This document shows positions 50,980 to 61,034 of a stretch of 64,000 nt of DNA, piece after piece. Source of the DNA: Capitella teleta. Lineage: Eukaryota > Annelida > Polychaeta > Capitellidae. The stretch covers positions 1 through 64,000 of the forward strand of contig KB311516.1 of the NCBI GenBank assembly GCA_000328365.1. The letters are read 5' to 3'. The position numbers were made by a program, and so were the translations under genes. Position 1 is the first letter of the stretch; each line of letters starts with the position of its first letter. The notes under the pieces are model-generated. The model ran no database searches and was not told the origin of the DNA. It saw only the letters and a list, made by a program, of their open reading frames with translations.

Positions 50980-52049
50980 CTGGATTATATATCCAGCCTT
51001 TGGTGGCTATGGTGAAGTCGATAGTCGCGGTGATTCGTAGGAAGCGAGTGTTGACGAGAGGCTGTTTGAGGCTGATTTCGTGTTTACGATATTCGTCTTG
51101 TTTATTTCTGAGCAGGCGGAAGAAGAATGACGTCAGCCCACGTGACAAAATAAATAGGTCAATAGCTTGTTGCTAAGCGACCAAACATTGCTCAGCTGAT
51201 CAATAGCCATATAGTGAAAGTGGGTGCTTGGTGGTTTTAAATAATGTGTTTCCTACCATAAGGGAATAACATGTTACACTATTTGAGCTTTTAAAACGAG
51301 ATTAACTGCCACTTTCCATGATTCAAACCGTTCGATGTGCTGCACTTAAAATGCTGAGTTGATCATAACACACTTGATGCGTTATGAATTACTCACTCCA
51401 TGATGTGCTGATAAGTGCCCAACATTCTGAACAAGAACTTTGCATACTGAAAAAAAAAACAAAAAAAAAAAACAAAAAAAAAAACAACAACAACAAACAA
51501 AGCGGGATATAACTCTCAACGATTGTAGCTTCATCAAGCATTGAAGGATTTACTTAAAAACATATTGATGAATGCGCTGCCATCTCCCGATAAAACACAC
51601 ATGACATCGATCAGATTTTTGTAACCAATACTTTATTATGGATGCTAGTAGTTCGTAACTTGGCCTACTCGTGAATGACAAAATTCCAAAAATTGCAGAA
51701 GTACATGGATAAATGAGACGAACGACGGTGCTGTGGAGTCTGACGATCGAGACTTCTTTGATGCTCGCCCGATTGAATTGGCCATCTTGTTTTGAGTCTT
51801 CGCTCAAAAGACTACTGTTGCTAAGGACTACTAAACTGCACAGGAAGTTGAGGGTGATCACATCAATTACCTTTGCCTTGAAACTCCAAATATATTCCAA
51901 CTATATGTACGTGTATATATCTGTTTGCCAAACTCTGAGATGTCGAAGACAATGTTGTGTTCTCGCATGGAGAGGCTATCGGGGATGCCATCAGTTTCGT
52001 AGGAAATCCGATTGAACCCGAGCAATGAATGGGATGGAAAATAAAGCAT
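50980..52049 (-). CDS. Probable unrecognised gene, internal exons on the minus strand
   Basis: Two neighbouring minus-strand exons with strong splice sites fit in phase. Exon 51446-51397 has acceptor T10-CAG and donor GTGAGT; it encodes 'YAKFLFRMLGTYQHIM'. Exon 51107-50980 has acceptor CTCAG and donor GTATGT; it encodes 'NKQDEYRKHEISLKQPLVNT' and then 'RFLRITATIDFTIATKGWIY'. Upstream, an ATG at 52049 opens a frame ('MLYFPSHSLLGFNRISYETD', 'SMREHNIVFDISEFGKQIYT') that could be a first exon ending at a donor near 51911 or 51873, with another possible exon around 51836-51720. The joins between these outer pieces and the two good exons are not resolved, and no downstream exons left of 50980 were found. 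I do not recognise the family. Alternatives are a pseudogene or a fast-evolving lineage-specific gene. Confidence 0.4.
51449..51500. repeat. A-rich simple repeat
   Basis: Runs of 9-12 A separated by single C, then (AAC)n. On the minus strand it is the polypyrimidine tract in front of the exon at 51446-51397. Confidence 0.9.
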
Positions 52050-52904
52050 TTAAATGCAGAATAAATACACCGATTTGCAGGCGTGAAGCATAAAAGACGA
52101 AATCTGACCGAGTTAATTTTGATAAAATTTTGATAAAAGAATAGTCATTTGTTCATAATTACACGCATATCGTCATGGAGTGAACAAATGGATGAAACCA
52201 CAGACGGCGGTTGGCGCAATTTCTGAAGTACATGGTTCGCCATTTTGTTTGTTTGTTTTTGATGCGGGTTTTTTTGGTTTTATTTTCGTGATCTACAGCT
52301 TTGTTTACAGCATACGATGCAAAATATATTTTTAATTTGACTAAATAAAAAAATAAAAAAATAATAATATACAGATATAAAATGAAATAATTATAACCAT
52401 ACATGTATTATGCTTAAATTTGATTCAATCCGATGCTATTGATGACGGCCGTATTGCAAAGTTCGATTGCGAATATTTTGATCAACATTAGATAAACTTA
52501 AGTTACAATTGATTGCTTTCGCGAACTAATTAATTTAAGAAGTGACAGCACTCGTTAAAGTTCAACAAAAAGTGATCAGCGTAGTTGGACAAAGCAAAGG
52601 GCGTTTAGCGGTTAATATTCACAGCTTTTGATTTCGAAAGCTGTTTAACTGACTCGCAGCTAACTTTAATTGAATTGTTGCAATGGGAAATACTGTCAAA
52701 TCTCAAACTGTTGCCCAACAATCGTGTCACAATCATGCCATCGGTGAACTACAATCCTGTTTATAAAAACGGACGATCGAAACGCAAAATCACTCCTTGT
52801 TTTTCGCCGACTCCTCTGCAAGTCAGAATTATATACGTCGCAAGTCAGAAGATTCATTCCGCGAGTCAGAATATATACTCCTCTCATCGAAAGAAAAGCA
52901 AAAC
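52050..52904. other. Upstream region of the forkhead-like gene
   Basis: AT-rich to about 52650, then more balanced sequence that is probably 5' UTR. An open frame at 52675-52932 overlaps the first exon in a different frame; its composition is not convincing as protein. Three 'aagtcaga' / 'gagtcaga' motifs, spaced at 22- to 23-bp intervals, lie at about 52819-52870. Confidence 0.35.
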
Positions 52905-54286
52905 ATGGAAGAGATCAACGAACAATACGTGAGTTATTTTATTGACAGCACAGGTATTTGTTCTTAACATCCGATCGAAATATCTTGAATTACATTAATT
53001 AGTGATTTTAGTAGGATTGGGTGTGTAATATCTGTAAAATACACAAACCAACAAGAGTTTAATTTAGTTTGATGTTGATGATGAAAAAGCATGTAAATGT
53101 AATTATATTTATTCAAGTATAAATGATTCAATTTTCAATGCATTTGCAGATGCAATGAAGTCTGTCACGTTGAAATTCAGACTTAATTTAACGTGTATAT
53201 CATTGATGCCGGAATCTTCGCACGGGTTATAAGTGCTTGTAGTTGTAACGTGTAATTTTATTTACGTCAACTTTTACTCATTAAAAGCACGTGAATAAAT
53301 ATAGATAATAGTAATATTAAAATAGAAATATATAGACTATAGATATACAATCCATGCACACTTGGCTCAATGTCGCATGCAGCACCACATGTTCTCATGG
53401 CTTTCTCTCTACCCTTCCTCACCTCTTACTCATCTCTTCATCTGTCTCCTTCCAGAGTGAATACCAGTATTTCACAGCGTCCTTGCCTCCAGCAGACTCT
53501 GCGCTCCTCACCCAGACTGTCCATTGCGACACTTCACAACAGCCGCACATTTCGGAGCCTGCAATTCTACGCGAGCAGACGCTGTTCTCACAACACCAGT
53601 CCCTTCATCACCACTGCATGCCTCAGCTGCAACAGCAGCAAAACCACTTTTCCCAGTATACGTACCAGCGTCCGCATCTGCAGCTGCACCAATGCCAGCG
53701 CCAAGACCAGCGGCAGCAGCAGCAGTTGGCACACCAGGAAATATATACATCCACATCCAATCCACAGATCCAATCGCAGTCAGTTTGCCTGCCAGCCGTA
53801 CATACTCCACCAGCGCTGCAAAAGCAGGTCTCTGAGCACGCAGCAGAAGTCGCCAATGCTCCCCTGAAGCAAGCCCCTGCCATGCCGGAAGAGGAGCATC
53901 CACTTGGAGGTGGTTCCGCCCTCATCCCAAATGCCCTTCGTGAAGCCCTCCCTGCCACCGGGTCCTTCGGTGAGCACATTGGCCAGGCGCTGATGGAAGC
54001 CGAAGGGCGCCGCCTACATTTACACGACTTGTATGAATACTTCCTGAATAAGTTCAGCGGTTTAAATCCCAGTGACCAGAAATGGAGAAACTCCATTCGG
54101 AACAAGTTGACTACAAGTAGACGCTTTGTGAACACGGATGAAGAGGTGAAAGGTCGACGAGGAGGAACCTGGCTATTGTGCACTCAACCCCGAAATATTC
54201 ATCCAGGCACCAACAACAAAAGAGTGCTCTCGCTGAAGAAGAAATCGAAAAAGAAGAAGAAGAAGAGGGCGCCCTACTCGAAATAA
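52905..54286 (+). CDS. Divergent forkhead-like transcription factor, Gln/His-rich
   Basis: Two exons: 52905-52928 (MEEINEQY, donor GTGAGT) and 53456-54286 (acceptor after 'cttccag'). Phase 0 join, 284 aa. Residues about 60-110 are rich in Gln and His (runs QQQQ). At about 180-250 lies a winged-helix region with forkhead order: 'IGQALMEAEGRRLHLHDLYEYFLNKF', then 'QKWRNSIRNKL', 'FV' and 'GRRGGTWLL'. This parallels canonical 'A...SPEKRLTLSEIYEWI', 'WQNSIRHNLS', 'FVKV' and 'KGxYWTL'. The recognition-helix His of 'SIRHNL', a usual base contact, is Asn here, and the 'KPPYSYIALI' start is lost, so target sequence may differ. The tail is Lys-rich (SLKKKSKKKKKKR), a likely nuclear signal. The exon 1 assignment is less sure than exon 2. 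It could also be a lineage-specific Fox gene or a pseudogene-like relative, but the long intact frame argues for function. Confidence 0.75.
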
Positions 54287-54939
54287 TGAAGAGTCCTGCC
54301 TCGGCAACAACAAAGCAGGTTGACCACAAACCATGTACGTCACCCAACGCCTATTCGTCGACTTGCCCACGTGCTTAATTGTTATGCATTTCTTCATAAC
54401 AAATTGGATGTTAGTTTAGTTGCAAATTAACGATACACATTTCACTCCACAAACAGAATATATTGCATAGTCATAGATAATTATATAGATGTATACAACT
54501 ATAATGTTTGTATAATGCTTGTTTTATAAAGCTACATGCATATGTATATTTGTTTGTTCGAAATAAAGTATTTTCTAAAGAAGGCACAAAAACATCAGGG
54601 TTTTTTCAATTTGTGTCTTTGAATTGTGTTTGTATATATATAACAGTATACCCACTATGTGTGTTATTGAATATAATTGTGTTGTTAGGGCGAAAGCCTG
54701 TGTTCCCTTTATCTGAAGTAGACGCTAAAGAAGAACTAAATTCTAAAAGAATCGATTCCCAAATCAGAGAATCTAAGTTTCAAGAAATTATGTGATCGTC
54801 GAAAGAAATTCGATTCCGAGTGGAATGAGCTGTGAATGAAATGGATTCCGGACGCGTTTTGTTATTTAATAGTAAATATAGTAAATATTAAAGTTATATT
54901 TACAAGGCGTAAAATCCATTTTAAAATGTTCTAAACGCC
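54287..54939. other. 3' flank of the forkhead-like gene
   Basis: Probable 3' UTR and spacer. An AATAAA at 54562-54567 is a candidate polyadenylation signal. No other feature seen. Confidence 0.4.
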
Positions 54940-55215
54940 ATGATACATATGTGCGTACTGGTCAAATGTAAAAGTGTGCGTTAAAAAGATGAATTTTTAA
55001 ACGGGATTTAAAAACATTAAGTGAAGGTGCAGATCGTACATGGAGGGGCAGATGATTCCACAAGTTGGGTGTAGCAATATAAAAGGCTGAAGATTGAATA
55101 AAGGCAAAACGAGTAAAAGGCACATGCAAAATCATAGAGTCCATGATGAGTGGACGAACGGATGTCCGGTGCTGGGTAAATGTTGGTGCCGCCGGTTAAG
55201 ACCAGCAAATCGGTG
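54940..55215 (-). mobile_element. LINE reverse-transcriptase tail fragment
   Basis: On the minus strand, 55144-54962 translates to 'AFIQSSAFYIATPNLWNHLP' and 'SLNVFKSRLKIHLFNAHF', the conserved end of CR1/L2-type LINE ORF2, preceded in another frame by related sequence up to about 55210. It is the same domain end as in the fragment at 940-1700 but a different copy and clearly diverged. Only the extreme 3' end of the element remains. Confidence 0.75.
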
Positions 55216-55295
55216 TGCCAGAAAAATTACTCCTGAGTGACGTGTTGCCGGTTGTGCGATATCTTCACTCTTTCAGCAATATTGAGCTTGTTTTT

Positions 55296-55333
55296 CGGCG
55301 ATATTTAAGGCACATTTTGCCTTAATATCGCCG
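55296..55333. repeat. Long near-perfect hairpin
   Basis: Left arm CGGCGATATTTAAGGCA pairs with right arm TGCCTTAATATCGCCG around a short loop (catt); one unpaired T. Non-coding context next to the LINE tail. Confidence 0.9.
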
Positions 55334-55398
55334 TTCATGGATACGGTCCACGATAAAACATTGGTCACAGTGTGACAGTGTGTCCACCATTATATACA

Positions 55399-55470
55399 TA
55401 AAAACAAAAAAAAAACAAAAAAAAAAACCAAAAAAAAACCAAAAAAAAAACCAAAAAAACAAGCAAAACA
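55399..55470. repeat. A/C-rich simple repeat
   Basis: Runs of 6-10 A broken by C or CC, similar in make-up to the tract at 51449-51500. Confidence 0.9.
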
Positions 55471-56071
55471 AGAAGAAGAAAAAAGTTCAGCTAACCTACT
55501 GTCGTGGAAAGTTCTGTGTATCACATAAATGAATGCCCCCCCCCTCCCTGCCCTGGAATAAGATCAATGCTATTCATCCCATACATAATGATATAAAACG
55601 CGGCAATTCTATCATGACATAACCATCTATGCACGCATAAATTATGCGAATGAAACACGTTTACCCATCCGCCTATATAAATGTAGAGTGTATGCGAGTG
55701 TCTAGCCTTAAGCTCATAACGCACATTTGACAAGACCCCTCCCCCCTCTCTCACCGGTGTGTGCATACACCATGTACACCGTTGTGACGTACAGGTGACC
55801 GTACGTCACCATGGCAACAAGTGCATTCGTCATAGCGGCGAATGTGTCCACCGGCACAACAGCATGCCAGCAGACATATATGTATGCAATTCAGTGAACA
55901 GTTGCATCAATGAAAATATCGATTGAGTATTTCAATTCATGCCGGTGCTGCGGCATGCATGTTGCTGCATTTCCAGTCGGATTATGTGCCTGCGCGTGCC
56001 GTGCGTAGCAGCAACCATTGGCTGTCAACGTCGAACGCTTCGTCCTCGTCATGGGGACTTGTGGCGTCGGC

Positions 56072-59000
56072 ATGATGTTCCCGTCGACGGGACTCCAACG
56101 GGATCTCGAGACGGCCAGGATCATACGCCGACGCCAGCGCATGAAATTCCTCTTTGGGAGGACGCCGAGTCAGGAAATCCCGGATCAGGAAGTCCCCCGG
56201 GATCGATGGGATGAGTTCCGTCAGCGGCGGCTGCTGCGGCGCCAACAGCAGGATGCTACGCTCAAGACGGGTGCGTGTTTAACCGATGGTAATTAATCGA
56301 GGTATTACGTAACGTAATTAACATTTCCAGCACTACTAATCAACATCAACACGTTTTGAGCATGTTGCCGTTTGCTCTGATCAGTTATGTGCTGCTAATT
56401 CCACGGTTTTGCGACTTAGATAAGTTATGTTATCATTATATTTTAACTGTGAGATAAAAAAGGGGGTCATTATCGCACCAATCTGCATGCCGTTGTCTCC
56501 GTTATCTCACCCATCCTTATGGTGTCAATAGCCTCTTGACGATCCGTGGAGAATTATTGACTTTGTATGGAAATAGAACAAGTGGAAATTCCTCCTCATC
56601 TCTTCGGTTCTATCGGCTGTCGCTGCTGCACACATCAGAAGACGTTGGAGGATTCATTTCGAATTGTATCTTGGATATCTTACACTTTACAATGGGATTT
56701 ATTGGTAAGGTCAAAGGACATAACAACACTTCACATGTCGTCGTGTGCGTACCATGTACTCATATCTATTTAACCACTTGCCCTGGTATAACAACGTACA
56801 TATTGAGTTATATTAAATCGATACTCGATACGGGCTCATCGAACCGGTGGATTATAATGAGCCCATGTGGAAGGAAGGGGAGGGGGTTGGGGGTCTTTTG
56901 TTTCCTACCTGCACATCTGTGTGTTTGTGTTTTCATGCCTGCAATCATAGTTGAACATGTCATTTTCATGTGACCCGTACATGCATTGGACATGTGCAAT
57001 TTTATGTTTTGCATGTATTGCAATTTGGTAACACCAATGTTAAATATACAAGTCACATCTCTCATGCTTAAACATGAATGCTGCTGATTTGACACCATTC
57101 ACGCCCAACTTGAGGTTGTGTAGCGTTATTTGGCAGACATATTTTCATGTAAAACTGATAATTCGATACCTGGGTGGTTCAATCGCATACATAATGTATA
57201 GGGAGGGAGAACTGGTTAAAAATGGACTTTGAGTCGTTTTTTGATGCGCCAAAAATGATTGCTATGCCTGGCCTACACAAGGAATATCATCCCTAACGAT
57301 TTCGCGGGAGATATATTGCTAATTAGGCGTGACGTCAGGAGCTGTGATGAAACACCGAGTTCCCCATCATTTACAATGGGCCTCGTCATATCAGCGTGTC
57401 CTGCGACTAAACCCGTGGATATTTTTTTATTTTCTTTTCGGAAATAGACAGAATAATCATTTTGCCACCAGTCAGGCGCGAAAAAAAAATATCTTTCGCT
57501 ATTTTTCGTATTTTAACAAGCGATTTTCTAGGACACCTACCATGTTTCTCATCCTGAAACAGTAAAAAGGTCAGCCAGAGTGCACCACGCATGCGCTTTC
57601 GTTTCGTAAACAACAAAGATGTCCTTTTATGGCGAAAATGATCTGCTCTGATTGGCTGAAATCGATAGCTTCACGAGGGGAACGGGACCAATCAGCCCTC
57701 AGCCAAATCAAGCCATCAGCTGACGTTTGCCTCCTATACTTCGCAATGGAAGCCATTCTCCCATAATCGCAATGCTAACCCCGATATTCGGAATGCATTA
57801 TTTCCATACGCTTGCATCCAGGCAGGGTGTTCTTGGCACGGAATGCTATCAATTGGTGCTATCAGTCAATAGAACATCACTTAAAATTCAGTTCCCCATC
57901 CCTTTAACGTTCGTTGATCAATTATATGCTGAAACATTCAAAAACCATAAATATTATTACCTATTATTAGAGTTTGTGTCGATTTAATCAGAGTCATGCA
58001 CATCACGTTTTTCGAACCCTGGAACACTCAAAGTGTTTAGATAAATATTCAAGGTTTCAACTTAAGAAGTAAACGTAATGTTTCCTAAAATATATAAAAA
58101 TAAATATATATAAAATATATATTTTATTTGTTTTCTTTCAACAGAGGAATCCGACATTAGCCCTGAATGGGTCATCGAAAACGTGCGGACAAAAAGAGAA
58201 AGATTCCTGGACATTCTGACTCGATCCGGAATCCGATTCAAATCGATATACAGCCAGAATGACCACACACCCCTAGCTCCGACTGAAAATGCAGCAATAA
58301 CCAACCCTAATTCTGCTGTGGATCTCAGTGTGACCAAAATAAGAGCCCAAACAATTGATAAAGACGCCGCCCTGGATGACCTTGACCCCGCACAGCCGAT
58401 AATCTGTAACCCTAGCGATAAAACCCGTGTAAGAGTTCAGCTCAACCAATCCGATGGAATTTCGAGCCTGGCGGGCACTCAGGAAAGTTCGCATAACGTG
58501 GGTTTATCTGTGGAGGATGCAGAATCTGTGCGTGAATCCCCAGGATGTAAATCTGACCTTGAGATTCAGGGGTCACGTGATTCAGAGACGCTGGTTAAAC
58601 AACGGATTAACGGATCGTCGAGTGAGGAAGTGCTAGGCCTACCGACCATCGCAAAGGTACCCATCGAGGAGGCTGAGGACATTCACAGGCTCCCATTGCC
58701 TTCTGTTCAATCTTTGGTTGAACCAGTAGCAACCACATCAGAGAAAGAGGAGGAGAAAGCTCTCGTGGAAGTGCCAACCAAAATGCCACAAAGTGTACCC
58801 GATAAACCGGAAGTTAAAGAAGCCGCCATTGAACCAACATCTTCCAAAGATATCGATCTATCCAAACAAAGTAGAGACGCTCAAACTAGTAACCAAGCCA
58901 ACTCTAAAAGTGAGGACCCTGACGATCCACCCAACACAAGGGAATTGAAACAAAAGAAGTCAAAGAAATCGAAATCCGTCTTCAGACTCAGTGTTCCATG

Positions 59001-59514
59001 GGCCAAGAAAGGCTCCAGCGGCACTCAAACAAGCGGCGGAGGAATCCCACCAGTTAAGCCCCCAACTGACAACACCAAAGACACTCTTCCCAGAGGGTAT
59101 GACGTCATTCCAGAAGCGTCTAAAATTGAAGCGGCCACCCAAGAGCAAGATCTGATAGACTCGACTGATAGCGTCATTCGGCTGCGTCCGCACCAACCAC
59201 AGAATGATGAGTTTATCAGGTACATCATTCGCGACTCTGACGGCGCAGGGTTGAAACCGTTTGAACCCCAGAATGAGGAGTTCATCAAGTACATCATCAA
59301 GGAGGATGCACCAGTTCGTAGAGACCCAAGTGGGGTTGTGATCCACCCGAAACTTGCCGATCCCGAACCGAAGACTCCCCTGGAATACGAACCGATCGAG
59401 GAATCTTCGCCCGAGGATTCCGAAGTCGACGAAGCCAAACCGAAAAGGAAATCGGTCTGGGGAAGATTCAGGTCGTCGTTTAGAAAGTTGAAATCGAAAA
59501 AGGGGAAGAATTGA
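56072..59514 (+). CDS. Unrecognised two-exon gene with EFI-x-YII repeat and basic C-terminus
   Basis: Exons 56072-56270 (donor GTGCGT) and 58145-59514 (acceptor after 'tttcaacag') join in phase 1, giving about 522 aa; an upstream in-frame ATG at 56051 would add seven residues. The N-terminal 70 aa are strongly basic and helical ('RDLETARIIRRRQRMKFLF', 'RWDEFRQRRLLRRQQQD'), followed by 'SPEWVIENVRTKRERFLDIL'. The middle is acidic, Ser/Pro/Glu-rich and probably disordered. Near the C-terminus a unit repeats: 'LRPHQPQNDEFIRYIIRDSD' and 'LKPFEPQNEEFIKYIIKEDA'. The protein ends in a basic cluster ('KRKSVWGRFRSSFRKLKSKK') that could bind membrane or nucleic acid. No known domain is recognised and no signal peptide or membrane helix is seen. 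The long frame free of stops and the in-phase splice make it a real gene candidate. Confidence 0.6.
56459..56605 (+). repeat. Dispersed repeat, inverted copy of 28771-28925
   Basis: Near-identical reverse-complement match to part of the hAT-like element at 28363-29629, here inside the intron of the unrecognised gene. It is probably a fragment of the same transposon family; no terminal repeats were found around it. Confidence 0.9.
57200..57903 (-). mobile_element. TTAA-flanked MITE, copy 2 (704 bp)
   Basis: Inverted relative to copy 1 at 31141-31711 and very similar along almost its whole length. The left end is AGGGAGGGAGAACT and the right end is the complement of AGGGATGGGGAACT. TTAA remains on the right (57904-57907); the left flank is TGTAT, so that side has changed. 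It keeps an extra 133 bp or so near 57740-57870 that copy 1 has lost. It lies in an intron and carries no gene. Confidence 0.88.
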
Positions 59515-59583
59515 TGTTGATGGTTGGGTTAGCATCTGGTCTTCCGGTTGGGTCACAATGTTTGAGTAATCTTGATATCATTT

Positions 59584-59677
59584 TAATATAATATAATATA
59601 ATATAATTTAATTTAATGTAATTTAATTTAATTTAATTTAATATTTAATTTAATTTAATTTAATTTAATTTAATTGT
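59584..59677. repeat. AATAT/AATTT pentanucleotide microsatellite
   Basis: A tract of 'aatat' units passes into 'aattt' units over about 90 bp, just after the stop codon of the unrecognised gene. Confidence 0.95.
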
Positions 59678-61006
59678 GGTTACGTGTGGTTCAATTGCCT
59701 TTTTTTTTTTTTTTTTCATCCCGCTATCAACTGTGATGTAATCTTGAATGTACACGTGGTAATGACACGCGAAAGGTCTGGTTGAATCATTTTCATGATT
59801 AGAATTGTATTTGGGATTAAAATTGTGTGCCTTGCTTTACGTTTAGGTGTGAATAAGCTTATGAAAGACACCTGAATCACGGCTTACCTGCATGCATCCC
59901 CATGCACCCACGCTGAGCATATCTCATTCCATGCACATATACCGCCATTCACCTAGTGTTTCTTTGCATGCCCAATATTGTGACGTCCCGCCTTTATACT
60001 AGTAACGAATAAGTATGTACACGGATATGACATGTCTAGGCAATTGAGCACAATAATATTTAATGATTTCGTCTCCCGTAGAACTATTGATGTAAGGTTG
60101 TGAGTCTCATTACTCGTGGCTCTCATGTCAAAGGTTCAAAAACAGGCGCAGAAATAGAACTGTATGCCAAATAACTCCCCCAATGCAAATACATGTACGT
60201 TTAAGCTGCTGATTGGACACCCCACGTTGTGATATCTATATTGACATGTATGTCAGTGTATGAGCTCGAATACCTTTTCTTTTTCTTGCCATTCAAGTAT
60301 TGAAATATTCTAAATCAAACATTCCATTCGCTCACAATTAACTTTACTGTCTTTTGTTTGTTTGTTTGCTTGTTTATTTGATTGTATGTCTTCTTCTTTT
60401 TTATTTTTTTTTTTAATTTTTTTAATTTTTTTTTTTTTTTTTGTAATCTTGATTGACATCCTTGTTGGTCTTTGCATGGTATTACCAGACCTAGTGTTTA
60501 TTTGTATTCCACTGACAAGTCACAACACTTGCCAGTCACGCCAACCCTCATGTCTCTGCGACCGGGAGACCACTTCGATTCTGAATCATAACGTTCCCTG
60601 GCAGTCAATTGGGACAGAGACGTTTTCGTTTGAACATCTCGAATTGTTATTGTATCGCTGCTGTGATGTTTTGTATCTGTATCAGTAAGCAATCGTGAAT
60701 CATTGTGTGTTATGTGGTGCAAGTATTATTACTAGTATTGGGCCAGCAGAAGACAACCCGTATGTCAGTCTCGATGAATTGTCCGACCATATTGAGAATC
60801 TGTCATAACGCAATCTAGAATCATAACTTTCATACGGTGCATTCTTTCGTCCATTTTCGAGTTTACCGTTTTCGTTTAATCTGCTTTAGAGGAGAAATTA
60901 TTCAAATCCAAAGCAGTTTGTGTTCTTTGTTTTAAAGGCAGCATTCTGTGTAGTCACTCGGTGACATATTTATGTGACAATGTGAAGAGATTCCACAATG
61001 GTGTAA

Positions 61007-61034
61007 ATCATAACGCATTCAAGTGCGTTATGAT
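61007..61034. repeat. Hairpin ATCATAACGCA / TGCGTTATGAT
   Basis: Perfect 11-bp arms around a 6-base loop (ttcaag). Same design as the hairpin at 41465-41492, in an unrelated spacer. Confidence 0.95.

Larger units (their letters stand above)
55216..56050. other. Spacer with hairpin and A-rich repeat
   Basis: Contains the hairpin at 55296-55333, an A/C-rich simple repeat at 55399-55470, and one exact TCATAACGCA at 55714-55723. The 3' part is presumably the promoter and 5' UTR of the next gene. Confidence 0.4.

Noticed and set aside
55296-55333. Hairpin as a microRNA precursor
   Set aside because: The stem is only about 17 bp, too short for a normal precursor of 22-nt products.
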